Of a DNA stretch of 64,000 bases, positions 12,401-21,663 are shown one piece after another. Positions within the stretch are counted from its first letter, which is position 1; the number at the start of each line of letters is the position of its first letter. The notes beneath the pieces are model-generated. The model made no database searches. It was not told the origin of the DNA and saw nothing but the letters and a program-made list of their open reading frames with translations. The DNA is from Chionoecetes opilio (lineage: Eukaryota; Arthropoda; Malacostraca; Decapoda; Majidae): NCBI GenBank assembly GCA_016584305.1, contig JACEEZ010006454.1:202001-266000 (forward strand). The letters run 5' to 3'. Made by a program: the position numbers and the translations under genes.

Positions 12401-15400
12401 ATCAAGTGACAATATAAGTGAATAGAAGTGGAGAGATCGTGGAACTACCGATAGGATAGATACAGGAACTACCTCGTGCAGGTCTCACAGCCTCTTGTAG
12501 CTTCCTTATTTTCTGATGTTCTTATGTAAGTGGACCATTCCTGATTCCCCACTACCACTCCCCCCACCCACCACTAGGCTGGCCACACACCAGACACCAC
12601 AGAAACATTACATGCTACCAACAATAACAGAAACACTAAGACTTTTTTTCTCTCTCTGTCTTTACCTCAGAATTGTTGTGGAAGGCCGTCGAGCTGGGGT
12701 CTTGGAAGTCTTCGCCCCGCGCCGTGAAGAAGGTGAGGGGGTAGAACTTGGGGTGGGCCGTCTGCTTCCCGCTGGCCACCAGGCGGCCCTCGTAGAAAAG
12801 GTCCGACGTGTACTGGAGGAAGGAAAGATGAAATATAAGGTTTCATCACAATTTCAAAATAAAGCAAACAAATGCAATTGCAAAATCATATCCTCTCTTA
12901 TATTTTTATTCTGCTGCAACTTTTTTTTTACATATGATCATCTTCTTAACCCAACTTTTTGTAAAGAAACACAGGAATCTACATTTAAAAGCAAAGACCA
13001 CATAACGAAGGAGGTTTTGACACTCACACATCATGCCAGTACAGGACATAAATTATCCTCTTTATCCACATGGAAAATAACATGACACTTTTACAACCAT
13101 TAGGCAATCACTTCTGTACAAACAATGCACCGCTCTACCTTGATGATGGCGGAGTGTGAGCGGTAGTTCTCCACCAGCATGATCTTGCAGGGGGAGTCGG
13201 CGGGGTAGAGGTCGTAGAGGCGCTCCAGCAGGGAGGTGCCCAGGCCGCGCTCCTCACAGAACGGGGAGAACACCTGCAAAGGCAAAGGTCCATCATGGCA
13301 TCACTCTGGTGTTCACTCTTCATGGCAGAAAATCTATATTTTTGTAAAGATTAAAGTTTATGGATGATATTTGTGACACTCAATCTTTATTTCTCTTGCC
13401 CTACAGTGTCCTGGGAGGGACTCTTGCCCTGCAGTGTCCTGGGAGGGACTCTTGCCCTACAGTGTCATGGGAGGGACTCTTGCCCTACAGTGTCCTGGGA
13501 GGGACTCTTGCCCTACAGTGTCCTGGGAGGGACTCTTGCCCTACAGTGTCCTGGGAGGGACTCTTGCCCTACAGTGTCCTGGGAGGGACTCTTGCCCTAC
13601 AGTGTCATGGGAGGGACTCTTGCCCTACAGTGTCCTGGGAGGGACTCTTGCCCTACAGTGTCCTGGGAGGGACTCTTGCCCTACAGTGTCCTGGGAGGGA
13701 CTCTTGCCCTACAGTGTCCTGGGAGGGACTCTTGCCCTACAGTGTCATGGGAGGGACTCTTGCCCTACAGTGTCATGGGAGGGACTCTTGCCCTACAGTG
13801 TCCTGGGAGGGAGTCTTAATCAAGACGAAAACATAATGGGACTTAAGACAATAAGGTAATCTACTTGCTCTAAAAAAAAACCATTCATACAGACAGTCTT
13901 CTCCCAAACAAGTGGGTTGGCACATATCAAAAAGCAGATTTTTGCTTTTGTTTTCAAGGTCAATGCCATCACCTGGGACAGCATCACCACTCAATACTCT
14001 GCTGCCTCAAAGTCACCACCCGTCACATGTGGGTCCTACGTTGGTGATGAGGTGTACACTGAGGTGTTTGAAACACAATATAACATTAATCTTATTGAAG
14101 TGTCAATAATGCCACATAAACAAAAATCATTTAATGAATATCCTCATCAGCAGCACCAGCGGCACTGCTGCACCGTGACCAGTCACGTCATGGGCGGCGG
14201 CCGGCGGGTGACGGCAACACTGTGATGGGCGGGGAGTCTCTGGACCAGTCAAGTAGTTGATGAATGTTACAGCTCTGATGCATTCATTCGCTATGTCACT
14301 ACTCATTACGACTCAATCTCATCTACACCCTAACATCCCTGGGCCACTCTTGGTGCCGAGAGTCAAGGCGAGGGTGGCGGGGGCTGCCTGTGCCCGGCCT
14401 CACCTCGGGGCTGAGCTGCATGTAGTCCCCGGCCAGCACCAGGCGGGTGTCCAGCTTGGCCAGGGCCAGCGGCATCAGGGTCTCGCACTCCATGGCCTGC
14501 GCCGCCTCGTCTATCAGGATGTGCGTAAACACTCCTGACAACAACAACAACATAAATCAGTCAAGGGATCTGAAGTAAACTACACTTTTGTACAATGGAT
14601 GAAATAATTTGCAGCTCAATGTTTTCCATCCTATTAACACAAAAATGGCAGTTCTTCACCTATAGTGGGCGAGTCAAATATCACTGACTGTACAATTATA
14701 GAGTCTATAAAAATATATATATTCCAAGTGATGGAGTGTAATTTAATACAATAGATTCACTAAAATAGAATCTGATTTCTTTATCATGACTTCTCCTTCA
14801 GCAGATAATTTGCTACAAGAAAATAACTAGACTTTATTCACTTAAAAAAAACCTTATTATTTTAAACTTTTCTGAACCCTTCCTTCACGCTTCCCTTCCC
14901 TTTCTCCCCTTGTCCCCTGCCTACCTTTCTCCAGCTTGAGGGAGGCAAGGATGCGCGAGGTGTTAAGGGTCGCCACGATGACCCGATGACCTAATATCTG
15001 GTCCTCGGTTGGGGTCACAAAGCGCCGCACGTTGACATCGTTTCTATGAGGCAATACTGCGGAAAATAATAACAATAAACAATAATAAAGCCCGTCCACA
15101 GTAAGGCAGCAAATCATCAAACACTTTGCAAACTTGGGCCCATTTGTGTCCACTTAAACTTACTTTCTTCACTAATGTACAAAGTATTTACTGGGTCACC
15201 TAATATCAAGAATGGTACAAATGAACAGTATGATTCACGTGTTATCCATGTATATGTCACTGCCACATAACTATATCATGATCTCTGCTCGCTGACTATC
15301 ACTGTACACAAAATATGACACACAAATATAATAGCTAACAAAATCTTCAAAAATCATATCTCTAAAGTAATAAACTTGCCACTTTACTGCAAGGCTTCAT

Positions 15401-17411
15401 TTCTGATATCAATTCTTTACACCCTTGACTGCTCCGTCTATTTTGTTTCTATGTCTCTTTTATCTGTCTGTCTGCTCTCATTATGCTCATGCCATATGCT
15501 GCAAATCAAATCAAATATGTACAGTAAACCCTCAATAAACCAAATTTTGGATAAACCGAACGCTGTGTTGCCTTCGAACAAGCCTCTGACATAACGAACT
15601 CTAGTTGGGCATATGTGGCGATTGGTGAGCCGACCGTACATGTAGGCCGGCCCTTGCGCCTCAGTTTACACTCTGCCCTCATTGTGTGTGGCCTACTCCC
15701 TCGTGTGCTCTCTCGTCCCACGTGTTACAGCGTACTTACCTGCCTATGTACAGTACCTACTACAGCATACTTACCTGCCTATGTACAGTACCTACTACAG
15801 TGTACTTACCTGCCTATGTACAGTACCTACTACAGTGTACTTACCTGCCTATGTACAGTACCTACTACAGTGTACTTACCTGCCTATGTACAGTACCTAC
15901 TACAGTGTACTTACCTGCCTATGTACAGTACCTACTACAGTGTACTTACCTGCCTATGTACAGTACCTACTACAGCATACTTACCTGCCTATGTACAGTA
16001 CCTACTACAGTGTACTTACCTGCTTATGTACAGTACCTACTACAGTGTACTTACCTGCTTATGTACAGTACCTACTACAGTGTACTTACCTGCTTATGTA
16101 CAGTACCTACTACAGTGTACTTACCTGCCTATGTACAGTACCTACTACAGTGTACTTACCTGCTTATGTACAGTACCTACTACAGTGTACTTACCTGCCT
16201 ATGTACAGTACCTACTACAGTGTACTTACCTGCTTATGTACAGTACCTACTACAGTGTACTTACCTGCCTATGTACAGTACCTACTACAGTGTACTTACC
16301 TGCTTATGTACAGTACCTACTACAGTGTACTTACCTGCTTATGTACAGTACCTACTACAGTGTACTTACCTGCCTATGTACAGTACCTACTACAGTGTAC
16401 TTACCTGCCTATGTACAGTACCTACTACAGTGTACTTACCTGCCTATGCACAGTACCTACTACAGTGTACTTACCTGCCTATGTACAGTACCTACTACAG
16501 TGTACTTACCTGCCTATGTACAGTACCTACTACAGTGTACTTACCTGCCTATGTACAGTACCTACTACAGTGTACTTACCTGCCTATGTACAGTACCTAC
16601 TACAGTGTACTTACCTGCCTATGTACAGTACCTACTACAGTGTACTTACCTGCCTATGTACAGTACCTACTACAGTGTACTTACCTGCCTATGTACAGTA
16701 CCTACTACAGTGTACTTACCTGCCTATGTACAGTACCTACTACAGTGTACTTACCTGCCTATGTACAGTACCTACTACAGTGTACTTACCTGCCTATGTA
16801 CAGTACCTACTACAGTGTACTTACCTGCCTACTTACAGTACGTTGTGTGTGGTTACTTGCTCGTGTGCTCTCGTCCCACGTGTTACTGTGTACTACTTGC
16901 CTGTATTGTACAACCTGTATGTACCATTTGTACATAGTTAACTTTGTTTGAACACGTATGACCGAACGAACAGAGTTCGGTTTATGAGGGGTGTCGTTCA
17001 GATGATCGGTTGTCCACCTCATAAACCTAACTCTGTTTGGTTTATGAGGCAGACAACCGATCATCCTATAAACCGAACTATCAGATATCCTACATTGTTC
17101 TTGCCTACGTGTCCATGATCAGTCTTACCTGTTGCACATCGGTATGGACGGTGGTGACCCAGCGGTTGCGGTAGTATATCCTGAGGGGCCGCGCCTCATC
17201 GTGCCCGGCCTTGACGTAGGGGTGGAGGTAGTCCTTGATGTACAGGTCGGCGGCACTGACGGACAAACAAAGAAAACCTCATGAAGCTTAGGTTGTCATC
17301 TAAATAAAGGTTCAAGATATCAAACATTTAAGAGATTGTTTCTAGGTTCTGGTAAACTTTGTATTCAAATATTACAAAAAAATAGTCTCAGCCTCCGAGA
17401 GAGACGAGAGC

Positions 17412-17477
<66 letters not shown>

Positions 17478-20400
17478 TGCAAGGCCTGTGCTGTTCCTTG
17501 CTACCTGTTGGAGTGTGTGCATATCAGGATCCGGGTCTCAGGCTGGCGCAGGATCTGCTTGATGCCCTGGGCCAGCGTGTGGGTCTTGCCCGTCCCGTAC
17601 GGCCCTGGGGACACAGAAGACGCCATACAACACAACACACTCTCACTTGAGCGTTCATTAAAGAAATAGTCTACAAGCATTCCAAGTGATGCTAATGCAA
17701 TGCCAAGATAGAAAAGTATCCACCGTACTTATAATCATCCTTATCAATGTCTCTGAGGCTTTCACTTCTCTCTTAGGGTCTGCCAGGAAGGGATAGCCAT
17801 GTGAGATAAGTACCTGATTGAAAGCAAAGATACTACAATAGACCAATGAAAGACAACATCTCTGACTCCTGCATGAATTGCACCTCTTAAATCACGAGGG
17901 TCTGATGATCAACAAAATCCTGAAGAAACACGTGGCAATACAGAAGAATGACTCACCGATGATCAGTATTGGAGGCAGGATGAGGCCGTAGGGAGCTGTG
18001 ATGGCCACCAAGGCCTCCTTCTGTTTAGGGTTCAGCTTAGCATCCAGAGTTTCCCCCCACTGCCTGCAAGACACAGAGCTTGCTCATTATTGTACAAACA
18101 CATAAACAATGCCAGCCTAGCATAATGACCTACATGGATTGTGGCATCCATAGCACAAGGTGGAACTCTGTATGGAGTCACTGTTGATGCATTCTAAAAT
18201 GTGTGAGTTTCAAGTCATAAATTAAAGGTTAAAGAAAACATTTGAACCTTGAATATGCCATCATTGTCTCACTTTTAGCTCCAGAAAAAAGTACTGAAGC
18301 TCACACACAGCACACAAAACTGAGGAACACTTAGCACTCCAGGCTATGGGTCAGTGTCTCGCTGGTAGACTTACTTGATGGGGCTCCAGGGAATGGTCGG
18401 CTCCATCGTCACGTCCGGGAAGATCATGTCCAGCGAGGGCAGGCGGTCGAGGGCGGCGTGCATCTCACACAGGGGCAGGCGGTTCAGCTGAAACTGCACC
18501 TCAACCGTGGCCTCCTCATCGTCCTTGAGGTTGAGGGAGCCCACTGAATGCTGTGAGAACCTGAGGTAGATCTCCTTCTTGGTCTTGTCCTCAATGAGAA
18601 CCTCGTAAATGCGTCTTCGTGGCTTTGGAGTTTCCGCACCTGGACGTAAGAGCAGGAGAGAAAGAAAAGGGCATGTAAGAGAGCACAAGGAGGAGGAGGA
18701 GAGGAGGAGGAGCAGGAGGAGGAGGAGGAGGAGGAGGAGGAGGAGGAGGAGGAGGAGGAGGAGGAGGAGGAGGAGGAGGAGGAGGAGGAGGAGGAGGAGG
18801 AGGAGGAGGAGGAGGAGGAGGAGGAGGAGGAGGCTGTCTTGGTATAGATAATAAAGGTTAGTAGTGACCAAATTTTACATTTCTTGATACAAAACAGAGA
18901 AGGGAAAGAAAAGTGGAGGAAATCTTGGCCTGAGGGAAGCCCTATATGTTACAGCAAGTCATGGAGTTGATGGAGGGGCAGAGAAGTAACGTGAGTCCGT
19001 AATGATAGCCAAGGCAGACCTTACCTCTCTCTGAGTCGTCAACTGTTTGGGCCACCAGCATGGAGTTACAGTTGGACAGCACCAAGCGGCCATGGTGGGA
19101 GTCCTCGGAGATCTCCGCGGAGAGTTCCAGCTTGCCGAACAGCTCACCCGGGCGCGAGTACTTGGCGGTGGAGACGGTGGAAGGCAGAAGCATGTAGGCA
19201 CTGGTGATCTGAAGAACAGTTTTGATGTTGAACCGCGAGACCAGGTCAAACTGTGCCAGCTCCTCAATGTTGAGCAGGTCATGCATGCGGCTCCTGTAGT
19301 TGCTCTTGGTGGGGAAGCGCTCCATGGAGGCTTGCGTGAAGACAAAGTTCTCGTTCGTGGGAGGAGGGTTGGCGGCCAGGATGCTGTGGTCGTCGGGACT
19401 CAACTCGTGAAGCTTGCTGCCGAAGGGAACGATGTCCACGTTTTCCTCGCACCAGCGCTCACTGCGGGTCAGAACGGTGCGCTTGGTCTCCTCCAGGGCG
19501 CTGAGGTCCTCCACGGGGATGACGTCCACACAGAGGCGCTGCATGGCCACCGGCTCGCTGCCGTAGTCAAACACGACAGCCTGTCGGAACGTGCCGTAGA
19601 TGGCGGTGCGGAAGCTGATGGTGACCTTGAATTTGACGTCTGGGCCTGCCTGGGTGTTCTGCTCAGTGCTGGTCCACTCCTGAGGATTATCAGGGACACA
19701 GGACAGGTGGAGACGGCGGGATGCATCCAGGTAGGCCACCTCGGAGATGGTGAAATGGTTGCGGTGAGCGTCGTGGAGGAGGGAGACAACCCGCAGAGGT
19801 GACGGAAGCTGCAGGGTGATGACCCACTCATGGCTGCTGGGCTTCTGTGACACCCGCAGGTTGGGCTCGGGGCTCAGGTGGCTGATGATCCTGTCCGTCT
19901 GAGGATGTCAACATGAGGTGACTATAAGGTGATGACACGTTACAATTGATATCATAAGGCTTAAGCAATCACTCAGGTAAAGCTAAATGCTACATCAATA
20001 CAGTAAAATGTTTGGTTTAATTCTCCTGACATACTTTTCCTATAGCCATTCAGACTTAATTACAGATTACTTGATTCAGACTTGATGTGATCCTCCTGAC
20101 ACACTACCCATCAGCCTTTTAGTCTATGTACATTATTCAGACTTGATGTGATCCTCCTGACACACTACCCATCAGCCTTTTAGTCTATGTACATTATTCA
20201 GACTTGATGTGATCCTCCTGACACACTACCCATCAGCCTTTTAGTCTATGTACATTATTCAGACTTGATGTGATCCTCCTGACACAACACCCATCAGCCT
20301 TTTAGTCTATGTACATTATTCAGACTTGATGTGATCCTCCTGACACAATACCCATCAGCCTTTTAGTCTATGTACATTATTAAGACTTGATGTGATCCTC

Positions 20401-21348
20401 CTGACACAACACCCATCAGCCTTTTAGTCTATGTACATTATTCAGACTTGATGCAATCCTTCTGACACAACACCCATCAGCCTTTTAGTCTATGTACATT
20501 ATTCAGACTTGATGTGATCCTCCTGACACAACACCCATCAGCCTTTTAGTCTATGTACATTATTCAGACTTGATGTGATCCTCCTGACACAACACCCATC
20601 AGTAACCTATGCTACACTACACCACTCATGCTCAATCAAGGCCACCCAGACCTACCTTCTCTGTGATGAGCAGGTCCTGGTGCAGGGAGAGAGACAGACG
20701 CTCAAGCAAGAGATCGGCGTAAGAAGCGCCGTGAAGCTGTTTCTCTCTCGCTCGTTCAAGTTTCATGGCGCGGTACTCGAAGCGCTCCTGCCACTCTGCC
20801 AGCTCTGCCTCGCTATGGGCCTCCACACACTGGTCACCCATGCGGCAAGTGTGGGCAGAGGTGAGGGTGGTGGGACAGAGGGTGTAGTCCTCGGCACACA
20901 GACCGCGCGGAGGCGGGCGGTGAGACCAGTCCCTGCCCTCGTCCGACATGATGGTGGTCTGGTGGTCTTGGCTGCGGCAGTGGGTCTGGAGGTCTGCCTT
21001 GGTGCTGAAGTGAACGTTGCAGTAGGAGCAGTGTAGCTTTTGGGGCACACCAGGGGATGGACTGGACGCCCCCTCCTCTTCCTCCCTGCCGCCCCCTGGT
21101 GCACCCGGCGACCCTGGGCCTTCACTGTCCCCGGCATTGTTGGCAGTGAAGGGCGTGGAAGTGCAGTCCCCTTCAGAGGAGTCTGACTTGGGACTTCTAA
21201 GTTTGTGAGTGGATCTCTGTGGGTCATTCTCCCTTTTTTTCCTCCTCCCCTTCTGTCTAAAAGAAGCTGGAGAAGAGGAGGAGGAGGTGGAGGAGGCTTG
21301 GGTTTGTTCATTAGTTTCCTGGAATGGCATCTTCTTGACCCTGTCCAT
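5162..21348 (-). CDS. HELZ: HELZ: helicase with zinc finger (Upf1-like SF1 RNA helicase), 14 coding exons
   Basis: Spliced gene; coding exons in transcript order: 21348-20656, 19898-19025, 18639-18375, 18063-17957, 17604-17505, 17255-17129, 15056-14925, 14534-14404, 13273-13139, 12812-12666, 12300-12114, 9644-9458, 7548-6607, 6491-5162. All junctions are GT-AG. Phases fit throughout except exon 7, which is one base short; with that base the product is about 1785 aa, against about 1940 for human HELZ. Seen in order: C2H2 finger (C107, C110, H123, H129), CCCH finger (158-178), a conserved central domain, Walker A GPYGTGKT (647-654), DEAAQ (775-779), ENYRSH (845-850), VLNVQGKQ (~962-969), AITRAQ (1005-1010), then a Pro/His-rich tail ending PLYQYFP. 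The family is known to act in mRNA decay and translation with CCR4-NOT and poly(A)-binding protein; the same role is inferred here. The start is ATG 21348 in good context (GAAATGG) with an in-frame TAA upstream. The human TPR-like N-terminus is absent or lies on undetected exons. Confidence 0.95.
5668..5850 (-). repeat. 30-bp coding minisatellite in HELZ ([10 protein letters not shown] x6)
   Basis: Six head-to-tail 30-bp units encode ten residues each (about residues 1562-1621). Most units are identical at the DNA level, so the expansion is recent. A degenerate unit ([10 protein letters not shown]) precedes the array. Confidence 0.95.
6607..7548 (-). CDS. HELZ: HELZ exon 13: end of helicase fold, Pro-rich tail begins
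   Basis: 942 bp. Begins [20 protein letters not shown] and [15 protein letters not shown], which closes the conserved helicase region, then becomes Pro/Gly/His rich. A 12-bp coding repeat gives five GVVP units (about 7005-7066). Acceptor TTTTGACAG; donor GAGAG|GTCAGT. Confidence 0.93.
7003..7066 (-). repeat. 12-bp coding repeat in HELZ (GVVP x5)
   Basis: Five near-identical 12-bp units encode GVVP. The array keeps the frame and sits in the Pro-rich tail. Confidence 0.9.
8510..9180 (+). mobile_element. 3' end of a non-LTR retrotransposon ORF (RT C-terminal region)
   Basis: A frame reading [18 protein letters not shown], then after a stop [52 protein letters not shown] and [11 protein letters not shown] to 9138. 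This is the well-known C-terminal portion of endonuclease/RT proteins of invertebrate LINEs (RTE-like or a relative). It is 5' truncated, ends in an AGAAGAAGAA tail and lies in the HELZ intron between exons 12 and 13. The rest of that intron (7549-8509) shows nothing. Confidence 0.8.
9458..9644 (-). CDS. HELZ: HELZ exon 12: motif V-VI (TAITRAQ)
   Basis: 187 bp encoding [36 protein letters not shown] and [24 protein letters not shown] carries the arginine finger of SF1 motif VI. Donor CG|GTGAGTG. Confidence 0.96.
10164..10207. repeat. Near-perfect hairpin
   Basis: AGGTTTAAGGTGCGCGGTTT faces its reverse complement with one extra T in the right arm and almost no loop. It may be the junction of two inverted element ends or a foldback remnant. 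Confidence 0.8.
10330..11177 (+). mobile_element. Internally deleted Tigger/pogo-like transposon
   Basis: Ends share ACAC...TTTACGAA in inverted orientation with TA at the borders. An ORF at 10662-11045 begins [20 protein letters not shown] (typical jerky/Tigger N-terminus) and jumps to DDE-region sequence ([30 protein letters not shown]). The DNA-binding middle is missing, so it is non-autonomous. Confidence 0.65.
10662..11045 (+). pseudogene. Tigger-like transposase remnant
   Basis: 127 codons. The first 30 residues match the usual N-terminus and the rest matches the DDE catalytic fold around [11 protein letters not shown], where LLLLDNAPxHP is expected; the catalytic D is replaced by H. 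An internal deletion joined the two parts in frame. It is not expected to be active. Confidence 0.65.
11682..11815 (+). mobile_element. CR1-like LINE 3' end (family 2)
   Basis: Begins [19 protein letters not shown] and continues into the 3' UTR shared with the copy ending near 41208 (CCTCTTGTAGCTTCC, TTATTTTCTTATG). It abuts the right end of the TTAA element. Confidence 0.8.
11903..12080. repeat. 22-bp minisatellite, 8 copies
   Basis: Unit AGCTTAAAGGTAGGTCTATA plus AA, nearly identical between copies. Ends 33 bp from HELZ exon 11, inside the intron between exons 11 and 12. Confidence 0.95.
12114..12300 (-). CDS. HELZ: HELZ exon 11: [11 protein letters not shown] and NVQG motifs
   Basis: 187 bp encoding [36 protein letters not shown] and [18 protein letters not shown] and NVQG correspond to helicase motifs IVa and V; NVQG is the HELZ form of the FQG motif in Upf1-like enzymes. 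Confidence 0.95.
12435..12527 (+). mobile_element. CR1-like LINE 3' UTR scrap (family 2)
   Basis: ACAGGAACTACC ... CCTCTTGTAGCTTCC ... TTCTTATG matches the 3' terminus of the family 2 copies. Only about 90 bp remains. Confidence 0.75.
12666..12812 (-). CDS. HELZ: HELZ exon 10
   Basis: 147 bp encoding [30 protein letters not shown] and STAFHNNSE, a conserved HELZ block with a few substitutions. Donor TCTGAG|GTAAAG. Confidence 0.95.
13139..13273 (-). CDS. HELZ: HELZ exon 9: motif IV/ENYRSH
   Basis: 135 bp, phase 0 at both ends. Encodes [20 protein letters not shown], then [22 protein letters not shown] is the conserved start of RecA domain 2. Acceptor TTTGCAG; donor ATCAAG|GTAGAG. Confidence 0.95.
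13394..13815. repeat. 28-bp minisatellite, 15 copies
   Basis: Unit CTCTTGCCCTACAGTGTCCT plus GGGAGGGA, with T/A variants (TGTCCT/TGTCAT). It is intronic between HELZ exons 8 and 9. The long plus-strand frames over it are repeat artefacts: 28 is not a multiple of 3 and no frame carries a stop. On the HELZ sense strand each unit has an acceptor-like CCCTCCCAG|G. Confidence 0.97.
14404..14534 (-). CDS. HELZ: HELZ exon 8: Walker B DEAAQ
   Basis: 131 bp encoding [20 protein letters not shown] and [20 protein letters not shown]. It carries motif II (DEAAQ, Mg-ATP hydrolysis) and motif III (GDYMQLSP). Confidence 0.96.
14925..15056 (-). CDS. HELZ: HELZ exon 7, apparent one-base deletion
   Basis: 132 bp where 133 are needed. 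Entered in frame it reads [13 protein letters not shown] and hits TGA. The rest of the exon is conserved in another frame ([20 protein letters not shown] ... SLKLEKG) and joins exon 8 in frame. Both halves match the family (YCLIS...; HRVVVVTLNTS), so one base is missing between about 15007 and 15045. A short T run in GCGCTTTGTG is a plausible place. Assembly error is the leading explanation; a real frameshift allele is the alternative. Confidence 0.9.
15727..16838. repeat. 35-bp minisatellite, about 31 copies, each with a perfect 5' splice site on the HELZ sense strand
   Basis: Plus-strand unit GTGTACTTACCTGCCTATGT plus ACAGTACCTACTACA. The reverse complement of each unit contains CAG|GTAAGTA, a full match to the U1 consensus. 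CCTATG/CTTATG variants leave that core intact. The array lies in the intron between HELZ exons 6 and 7 and is bracketed by a direct repeat (CGTCCCACGTGTTAC at about 15715 and 16873). All three plus frames are open only because the unit lacks stops. Confidence 0.97.
17129..17255 (-). CDS. HELZ: HELZ exon 6: motif Ia-Ib region
   Basis: 127 bp encoding [20 protein letters not shown] and [18 protein letters not shown], a strongly conserved HELZ stretch. It ends in phase 0 at CAACAG|GTAAGA. The downstream intron contains the 35-bp minisatellite of about 31 copies. Confidence 0.95.
17416..17476. repeat. (GA)n microsatellite next to a HELZ donor
   Basis: About 30 dinucleotides, 28 bp from the exon 5 splice donor. 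On the transcript it reads (CU)n. Confidence 0.95.
17505..17604 (-). CDS. HELZ: HELZ exon 5: Walker A (GPYGTGKT)
   Basis: 100 bp encoding [20 protein letters not shown] and then [10 protein letters not shown]. Contains the ATP-binding P-loop (motif I) and the start of motif Ia. Donor CAACAG|GTAGCA. A 60-bp (CT)n tract in sense orientation starts 28 nt into the downstream intron. Confidence 0.95.
17957..18063 (-). CDS. HELZ: HELZ exon 4: Q-motif region
   Basis: 107 bp encoding [20 protein letters not shown] through LPPILIIG. The LNPKQKEAL segment is the Q motif of Upf1-like helicases. The last base starts the glycine codon of Walker A. Confidence 0.95.
18375..18639 (-). CDS. HELZ: HELZ exon 3: beta-barrel region before the helicase core
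   Basis: Encodes [21 protein letters not shown], then [18 protein letters not shown] and TIPWSPIK, a highly conserved HELZ stretch. Donor ATCAA|GTAAGT. Just upstream of the acceptor in the sense direction is a long polypyrimidine (TCC)n microsatellite. Confidence 0.94.
18688..18834. repeat. (GGA)n microsatellite
   Basis: About 47 nearly pure trinucleotides, 48 bp upstream of HELZ exon 3 in the sense direction, where it reads as (UCC)n. The poly-Leu and poly-Arg frames over it are artefacts. Confidence 0.97.
19025..19898 (-). CDS. HELZ: HELZ exon 2: conserved domain between zinc finger and helicase
   Basis: 874 bp, phase 0 in and phase 1 out. It encodes the family's central domain: [22 protein letters not shown], a [18 protein letters not shown] block and [10 protein letters not shown] match the order of conserved blocks in vertebrate HELZ. 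Acceptor after GACATCCTCAG; donor GAGAG|GTAAGG. No catalytic motif lies here; in related helicases this region is a beta-rich scaffold. Confidence 0.93.
20058..20600. repeat. 61-bp minisatellite, about 9 copies
   Basis: Unit contains CAGACTTGATGTGATCCTCC, TGACACACTACCCATCAGCC and TTTTAGTCTATGTACATTA. Copies differ by ACTACC/ACAACACC. It lies in the intron between HELZ exons 1 and 2. Confidence 0.95.
20656..21348 (-). CDS. HELZ: HELZ exon 1 (first coding): C2H2 and CCCH zinc fingers
   Basis: Encodes residues 1-231. A Ser/Lys/Arg-rich stretch (10-60) and Gly/Glu-rich linker lead to a C2H2 finger (C-X2-C-X12-H-X5-H), the HELZ hallmark SHRPPPRG, and a C-X9-C-X5-C-X3-H finger followed by [13 protein letters not shown]. 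The donor is after ACAGAGAAG at 20656. The exon probably extends upstream as 5' UTR to an acceptor-like AG near 21375. That edge is uncertain because the same frame is open only back to a TAA near 21396. Confidence 0.85.
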
Positions 21349-21663
21349 TTCTGTGCTGGAGACTCGTCCTCCAACCACAGGGACAAGGAACACTTAAATC
21401 ACTACGGACGCACAAACACACATTCACAAATACGTACAGACATACACAGTAAGCTTGTTACTGGCAAATATCTATGCCTGGCTGGCACAAAAGCACTTTA
21501 CTAACAAAGAGGTGAATTTCAATACATTTATCAAGCGAATCAGTCTGCCCTTCCTAAACACTTTCTAGGGTTGTGGGTGCTGGCGTGGCGTGCGTTGGGG
21601 TGGCGGCGCGGCAGCCTGGGGGGCGACGCAGGGCTAGTGGCGGCCACGAGGGTACGACACCAT

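Noticed and set aside
13360..13859. Plus-strand ORFs of 140-158 codons with [20 protein letters not shown] repeats
   Set aside because: 28-bp minisatellite in a HELZ intron, opposite strand to the gene; three frames give the same peptide.
13394..16838. Evenly spaced repeats considered as CRISPR-like arrays
   Set aside because: Units are contiguous with no unique spacers, in a eukaryotic intron; these are minisatellites.
15615..16951. Three overlapping plus-strand ORFs of about 420-440 codons ([12 protein letters not shown] repeats)
   Set aside because: Artefact of the 35-bp minisatellite; every frame cycles through the same residues.
18371..18871. Poly-Leu protein (minus) and poly-Arg protein (plus)
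   Set aside because: (GGA)n microsatellite. The Leu run is intronic read-through of the frame that becomes HELZ exon 3 after the true acceptor at 18639.
19047..19802. 251-codon plus-strand ORF
   Set aside because: Antisense shadow of HELZ exon 2.
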